A stretch of DNA of 64,000 bases from an uncultured Clostridia bacterium (lineage in GTDB: Bacteria > Bacillota > Clostridia > Monoglobales > Monoglobaceae), in the NCBI GenBank assembly GCA_934454115.1, contig CAKSFQ010000006.1, positions 1 through 64,000 of the forward strand, written 5' to 3'. Positions 59,646-64,000 of this stretch are shown here, in pieces (position 1 is the stretch's first letter; each line of letters opens with the position of its first letter). The notes under the pieces were generated by a model. That model was not told where the DNA came from, did not search any database, and was given only the letters and a program-made list of their open reading frames with translations. The translations under genes were made by a program, and so were the position numbers.

Positions 59646-62180
59646 TTATTCTTCGGTCTCACCCAAATCGGTCTCAATATCTTCGGCGTTGGAGCCTCCG
59701 TCCACCGCAGCAATGCTCTCCGTCTCCGGTGCGTCCTCATTCTCCGGTTCCTTCTCCACGCAGGCAACCGTAACAATATTCACGTCGTCAGCCAGCCGCA
59801 TCAGGCGTACGCCCTTGGTGACGCGGCCGTAGGTACTGATATCCTCGGTGTCCATACGGATAATGACGCCCTCGGAGGTAATCAAAATGACATCGTCCTT
59901 CGGCGTTACCACCTGCAATCCCGCAACCGCTCCCGTTGCGTCGCTGATTCGGTAAGAGGTTGTCCCCTTACCGCCGCGGCTCTGACATTTATACTCGGAA
60001 AGCTCCGTCTTTTTGCCATAGCCCTTTTCACTGACAACCAGCAGCTTGCCGTCCTCGGCATCTACACTCATACCAATCACATAGTCGCCGTCCTCCAGCG
60101 AGATACCGCGCACACCGCGCGAAACACGGCCCATATTCCGCACATCGCTCTCATGGAAGCGGATCATCTTTCCGCCGTGGCTGCCGATAAACAGATCCTT
60201 GCTGCCATCGGTCATAACCACCCGGATCAGCTCGTCTGTATCGTCTAAGCGAATGGCAATTTTACCTGCCTTGGGCGCATTCTGATATTCCATCAAGTCA
60301 GTCTTTTTAATGACGCCGGCACGGGTACACATCACCAGATACTTGCCCTCTTCGTATTCCCGAACCGGGATCACGGCCGAGATGCTCTCCTCCGGCTCTA
60401 ATGCCAGCAGATTGACAATCGGCGTTCCCTTGGCGGTGCGTCCGCCCTCCGGAATTTCATAGGCCTTGATGCGGTACATCCGCCCCTTATTGGTGAAGAA
60501 GAGAATATGCGCATGGGTGGAGGACACAAACATACTGGACACAAAGTCCTCCTCCTTGGTTTGCAGGCCGATAATGCCGCGGCCGCCGCGCTTCTGGCTG
60601 CGGTAGGTATCCACCGACAGACGTTTGATATATCCCTGGTGGGTCAGTGTGATGACGTTTTCCTCTTCTTCAATCAAATCCTCAATATCGATATCGTCCG
60701 CAGCCGGTTCAATCGAGGTACGTCTCGCGTCACCGAACTTATCGCGGATTGCACCGATTTCTTCCTTTAAAATATCCAGCACCATCTGCTCACTGCCCAA
60801 AATCTCGGTCAGGTGTGCAATCAGCGCCTTGATATCACGGTATTCGTTTTCGACCTTTTCACGCTCTAACCCGGAAAGCCGCGCCAGGCGCATATCTAAA
60901 ATTGCCTGTGCCTGGATATCGGTAAACCCAAACCGTTCCATCAGCTTTTCCTTCGCATCGTTATAGCTGCTGCGGATGATGCTGATGACCTCGTCAATAT
61001 GATCGAGCGCAATCGTCAGACCCTCCAAGATATGTGCTCTTGCCTCCGCCTTCTTTTTGTCAAAGCGGGTACGCCGCACAATGACTTCCTTCTGAAAATC
61101 TACATAGTTTTCCAGTACCTGTTTGAGGTTTAATACCTTCGGGTCGGTCTGGTTAACCAGCGCCAGCATAATCACACTGAAGGTGTCCTCCAACTGGGTA
61201 TATTTATACAGCTGATTTAAAACGATGGTTGCATTGACGTCACGCTTTAATTCAATGATAATCCGCATACCGTCGCGGTCGGATTCGTCACGCAGGTCGG
61301 AGATCCCCTCCACCCGTTTATCGTGTACCAGTTCTGCAATCTTTTCAATCAGCCTTGCTTTGTTGACGGCATAAGGGATCTCGGTCACGACAATACGCTG
61401 CCGGTTCTCCTTCCAGTCCTCAATCTCTGCTCTCGCGCGCACGCGCAGCTTGCCGCGGCCGGTATGATAGGCGGCACGGATGCCGCTGACGCCCATGATC
61501 TGCGCACCGGTCGGAAAGTCGGGGCCGGGAATATGCTCCATCAATTCGTCAATGGTAATTTCCGGGTTGTCGATTAAGGCAATGATACCGTCAATGACCT
61601 CACCCAGGTTATGCGGCGGAATATTGGTCGCCATGCCGACCGCAATCCCGTTAGAGCCGTTTACCAAAAGATGCGGAAACCGAGACGGCAGCACCACCGG
61701 TTCTTTACGACTCTCGTCAAAGTTTGGCATAAAGTCTACGGTATCTTTTTCAATATCGGTCAGCATATGCATAGACAGCTTGGACATCTTCGCCTCAGTA
61801 TAACGGTAGGCAGCCGCGCCGTCACCGTCAATTGAGCCAAAGTTACCGTGGCCGTCTACCGTCGGATAACGCATTGAAAAATCCTGCGCCATACGAACCA
61901 GTGCATCGTAGACGGACGCGTCACCGTGCGGATGGTATCGGCCCAGCACATTACCGACGGTCGCCGCACACTTTTTATACGCCTTGTCCGGCGTGATACC
62001 ATCCTCGTACATTGCGTACAAAATGCGGCGGTGTACCGGCTTTAACCCGTCCCGGACATCCGGCAGTGCACGGCCGACAATAACCGACATTGCATAGTCG
62101 ATGTAGGACTTTTTCATCTCGCTGTTGATTTCCACCGGGATGACCTGTAGTTTTGAAGTATCAAATAATTCTTCTGCCAT
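59646..62180 (-). CDS. gyrA: DNA gyrase subunit A
   Basis: This 844-aa type II topoisomerase A subunit introduces negative supercoils with GyrB. It has the N-terminal winged helix with the catalytic tyrosine in [12 protein letters not shown] (about 120), the tower and coiled coil, and the C-terminal beta-pinwheel with the GyrA-box [12 protein letters not shown] near 545. The quinolone-determining region reads [19 protein letters not shown], so the E. coli S83 position is alanine and D87 is kept. The acidic C-terminal tail is normal for the group. gyrB is not in the window. Confidence 0.97.
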   Translation of the reverse strand: MAEELFDTSKLQVIPVEINSEMKKSYIDYAMSVIVGRALPDVRDGLKPVHRRILYAMYEDGITPDKAYKKCAATVGNVLGRYHPHGDASVYDALVRMAQDFSMRYPTVDGHGNFGSIDGDGAAAYRYTEAKMSKLSMHMLTDIEKDTVDFMPNFDESRKEPVVLPSRFPHLLVNGSNGIAVGMATNIPPHNLGEVIDGIIALIDNPEITIDELMEHIPGPDFPTGAQIMGVSGIRAAYHTGRGKLRVRARAEIEDWKENRQRIVVTEIPYAVNKARLIEKIAELVHDKRVEGISDLRDESDRDGMRIIIELKRDVNATIVLNQLYKYTQLEDTFSVIMLALVNQTDPKVLNLKQVLENYVDFQKEVIVRRTRFDKKKAEARAHILEGLTIALDHIDEVISIIRSSYNDAKEKLMERFGFTDIQAQAILDMRLARLSGLEREKVENEYRDIKALIAHLTEILGSEQMVLDILKEEIGAIRDKFGDARRTSIEPAADDIDIEDLIEEEENVITLTHQGYIKRLSVDTYRSQKRGGRGIIGLQTKEEDFVSSMFVSSTHAHILFFTNKGRMYRIKAYEIPEGGRTAKGTPIVNLLALEPEESISAVIPVREYEEGKYLVMCTRAGVIKKTDLMEYQNAPKAGKIAIRLDDTDELIRVVMTDGSKDLFIGSHGGKMIRFHESDVRNMGRVSRGVRGISLEDGDYVIGMSVDAEDGKLLVVSEKGYGKKTELSEYKCQSRGGKGTTSYRISDATGAVAGLQVVTPKDDVILITSEGVIIRMDTEDISTYGRVTKGVRLMRLADDVNIVTVACVEKEPENEDAPETESIAAVDGGSNAEDIETDLGETEE

Positions 62181-62328
62181 GTTTACAACTTCCTATTCTT
62201 TTATTTTATCGGTTTCACAAAAAAACACTTTACCTTTAAAATTCGACATCGCAGTGCGATTTCCTCTTTTTAGCTAAAATTTTTGGGGTAATTTTTTGTT
62301 CTTGCTTCCTTTTTTCCTTTCGGGTTGT

Positions 62329-62363
62329 ACCATAAAAAGAGGACGGCTTTTCTCCGTCCTCTT
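62329..62363 (-). terminator. Terminator of the ABC ATPase gene
   Basis: On the minus strand, AAGAGGACGG (62363-62354) pairs with CCGTCCTCTT (62346-62337), and TTTTTATG follows. Upstream, at 62248-62260, the gyrA leader holds a perfect ATCGCA-G-TGCGAT palindrome. Confidence 0.82.
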
Positions 62364-62387
62364 ATGTTACAGATCCATAAAAACCGA

Positions 62388-63500
62388 TTAGTGTATAATC
62401 ACACTCTCCGTATCCTTATCAAACAGATGAATCTTGTTGGCATCCAGCGCAACCTTAACGTGCTCTCCGTGCTTGGTGGTGGTACGCGGATTCACTCTCG
62501 CAGTCATATCCACGCCACAAGCCTGGAAGTACAGGTAGGTCTCTGCGCCCATCATTTCGGTTAAGGTGATATCCACCTCAAAGGTGCACTCCGGCGCAGC
62601 GGAAATGAATGCTTCATCATCATAAATATCCTCAGGACGAATACCCATCAGAACTTCCTTGCCGTTATATGCCTGCACCTCTGCCTTTTTGCCCTTGCCG
62701 TCCGGCAGCTTGATGGAGATATCGCCATTGGTCAGATAGGTGCCGTCTTCCTTGCAGTTTACGGTCACGCTGATGAAGTTCATCTGCGGCGATCCGATAA
62801 ATCCTGCAACGAATACGTTGGTCGGGTACAGATACAGGTTGGTCGGGGTATCTACCTGCTGAATCACGCCGTCTTTCATAACGACAATTCTGGAACCCAT
62901 GGTCATAGCCTCGGTCTGGTCGTGCGTTACATAGATAAAGGTGGTCTGCAGGTTTTTATGCAGCTTACCGATCTCGGTTCTCATCTGCACACGCAGCTTT
63001 GCATCCAGGTTGGAGAGCGGCTCATCCATCAGGAACACCTTCGGCTCACGCACGATGGCACGGCCGAGGGCAACACGCTGTCTCTGACCGCCGGAAAGCG
63101 CCTTCGGCTTTCTGTCAAGCAGACCCTCGATGCCCAGAATCTGTGCAGCCTCGTTTACCTTTCTCTTAATCTCGTCCTTGGGAACCTTTCTCAATTTCAA
63201 ACCGAACGCCATGTTCTCAAACACGGTCATATGCGGATACAGCGCGTAGTTCTGGAACACCATAGCGATATCTCTGTCTTTCGGAACGACGTCATTCATC
63301 AACTGGTCACCGATGTAAAGTTCACCTTCAGAAATCTCCTCAAGACCGGCGATCATACGCAGGGTAGTGGATTTACCGCAGCCGGAAGGGCCGACAAAAA
63401 TGATAAATTCCTTATCCTCGATCTCCAGATTAAAATCTTTTACAGCGGTAAAGCCGCCGGCATAGGTCTTGGTGATATTTCTAAGACTCAAACTCGCCAT
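62388..63500 (-). CDS. Carbohydrate ABC transporter ATPase (MsmX/UgpC type)
   Basis: This 370-aa shared ATPase powers sugar importers. It has Walker A GPSGCGKSTTLRMIAG (38-53), Q-loop QNYALYPHMTV, signature LSGGQRQRVALGRA, Walker B KVFLMDEPLSNLD, switch YVTHDQTEA and a TOBE-type regulatory part (about 235-370) as in MalK/UgpC/MsmX. No permease or binding protein lies next to it, as is usual for MsmX, which serves several transporters. Behind AGGAGG, single-gene unit. Confidence 0.93.
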   Translation of the reverse strand: MASLSLRNITKTYAGGFTAVKDFNLEIEDKEFIIFVGPSGCGKSTTLRMIAGLEEISEGELYIGDQLMNDVVPKDRDIAMVFQNYALYPHMTVFENMAFGLKLRKVPKDEIKRKVNEAAQILGIEGLLDRKPKALSGGQRQRVALGRAIVREPKVFLMDEPLSNLDAKLRVQMRTEIGKLHKNLQTTFIYVTHDQTEAMTMGSRIVVMKDGVIQQVDTPTNLYLYPTNVFVAGFIGSPQMNFISVTVNCKEDGTYLTNGDISIKLPDGKGKKAEVQAYNGKEVLMGIRPEDIYDDEAFISAAPECTFEVDITLTEMMGAETYLYFQACGVDMTARVNPRTTTKHGEHVKVALDANKIHLFDKDTESVIIH

Positions 63501-63553
63501 AATATAAACCTCCTAAAAAATCCTTAAAAATATGTTTCGTCATTTATGCATTC

Positions 63554-63562
63554 ATTGTAGCA
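63554..63562 (-). promoter_or_regulatory. Extended -10 promoter for the ABC ATPase gene
   Basis: On the minus strand TGC-TACAAT forms an extended -10. The -35 region is weak. It lies 54 bp before the start codon. In the rest of 63501-63859 I see only this and the argC promoter. Confidence 0.5.
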
Positions 63563-63779
63563 TAAAACATTTGAAAATGTTAGAGCCTATTTACACAAAT
63601 TTAATTTTTTCTTTTTAGTGAAATTGTCTAAACAGCCGTTTTTTCAAAGTTTTACAGGCAATCTGCCCAAAGTTTTCCTGCCACCCCTTGTGCACGTTGC
63701 TAAACGCCTTGTGCGATAGTTCCAAATCGCAGTCGGCTTTCCCTGTGATATTTGGCACGGAGTTTTGCGGCAGTTTTAC

Positions 63780-63808
63780 TTGCAATTTGAAAAAAAAGGG
63801 AGTATAAT
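63780..63808 (+). promoter_or_regulatory. Promoter for argC
   Basis: TTGCAA and a consensus TATAAT are 17 bp apart. The ATG follows 51 bp later behind AAAAGGAG. No ARG box or T-box is obvious in the short leader. Confidence 0.75.
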
Positions 63809-63859
63809 GAGACAATGCAGAAAAAAGGGTGTTTTGACCCGAAAAGGAGAGTGATCTAC

Positions 63860-64000
63860 ATGATACGAGCCGGCGTATTGGGCGGCACAGGTTACGCAGG
63901 GATTGAGGTTGTCCGCATTTTGCTCCGTCATCCCGAGGTAACGCTTACGCGTATCGTTTCCAAAACCTATGCAGGGACGACAATCAGTGCGGTCTATCCC
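63860..64000 (+). CDS. argC: N-acetyl-gamma-glutamyl-phosphate reductase (partial)
   Basis: The first 47 residues of ArgC are present before the window ends. The Rossmann start IRAGVLGGTGYAGIEVVRIL (2-21) with GxTGYxG is diagnostic, followed by RHPEVTLTRIVSKTYAG. ArgC reduces N-acetylglutamyl phosphate with NADPH in arginine synthesis. It is probably the first gene of an arginine operon running out of the window. Confidence 0.93.
   Translation, partial: MIRAGVLGGTGYAGIEVVRILLRHPEVTLTRIVSKTYAGTTISAVYP

Noticed and set aside
63615..63815. 66-codon minus-strand frame between the ABC ATPase gene and argC
   Set aside because: No ribosome site or recognisable domain, and it covers the argC promoter. 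Probably intergenic.

Overview
The window looks like the chromosome of an anaerobic Bacillota, most likely a gut-type Clostridia of the Oscillospiraceae/Ruminococcaceae kind. The reasons are strong AGGAGG ribosome binding sites, frequent TTG starts, a rubrerythrin/BFD/rubredoxin cluster, Noc, glutamine synthetase III, an MsmX/UgpC-type ATPase and SLH-anchored surface proteins. No genus can be fixed from what is visible. Two kinds of DNA meet near 48.1 kb: an AT-rich mobile region on the left and a visibly more GC-rich housekeeping chromosome on the right.

Mobile region, 1 to about 48.1 kb. Two divergent RepA_N-type initiator genes (58-1068 minus, 1573-2601 plus), each carrying five tandem 23-bp iterons inside the coding sequence, flank the 61-codon remnant of a tyrosine integrase. 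The rightward copy leads into ParA, ParB and a run of small accessory genes. It then reaches an 8.5-kb gene for a methylase-helicase of the LtrC/DarB kind, in which a complete tnpV gene is nested in another frame. An oriT-like region, MobC, a MOBP-type relaxase and PcfB follow. Next come cargo surface genes (a 1786-aa SLH protein, a cupin protein, a secreted InlB-repeat protein) and a Gram-positive type IV secretion operon: VirD4/PcfC, VirB2-like, VirB6-like, PrgI, VirB4, a degenerate GGDEF protein and an NlpC/P60 wall hydrolase. A tyrosine integrase (36103-37203, minus) flanked by 18-bp inverted repeats closes this part. At least ten proteins of the transfer/accessory region end in a basic tail with a C-terminal arginine, often EPER or ER.

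Cargo and right end, 37.4-48.1 kb. One compact block encodes a VTC polyphosphate-polymerase-like protein, a DUF4956 membrane protein, an SLH/beta-helix/alpha-beta-hydrolase fusion, an OmpR/EnvZ-type two-component system and a secreted SUMF1 (formylglycine-enzyme-like) protein with a copper-amine-oxidase-N-like domain. Overlaps and one clear sigma-A promoter suggest a regulated cell-surface system. A right-end module follows: an XRE regulator, a transcription attenuator, a sigma-region-4-like protein, about 600 bp of strongly structured non-coding DNA and an excisionase, but no integrase. It ends at three GTGGGCAA repeats, and just after them the last 23 codons of a rubrerythrin-like gene begin, so the element appears to have cut that gene.

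Chromosome, 48.1-64 kb: BFD-like ferredoxin, rubredoxin, Noc, GlnN, an amidohydrolase, a MITE-like structured repeat, ApbE, exonuclease III, a double P-loop ATPase, a NUDIX hydrolase, an ABC-2 permease with GalU, TtcA, GyrA, an MsmX/UgpC ATPase and the start of argC.
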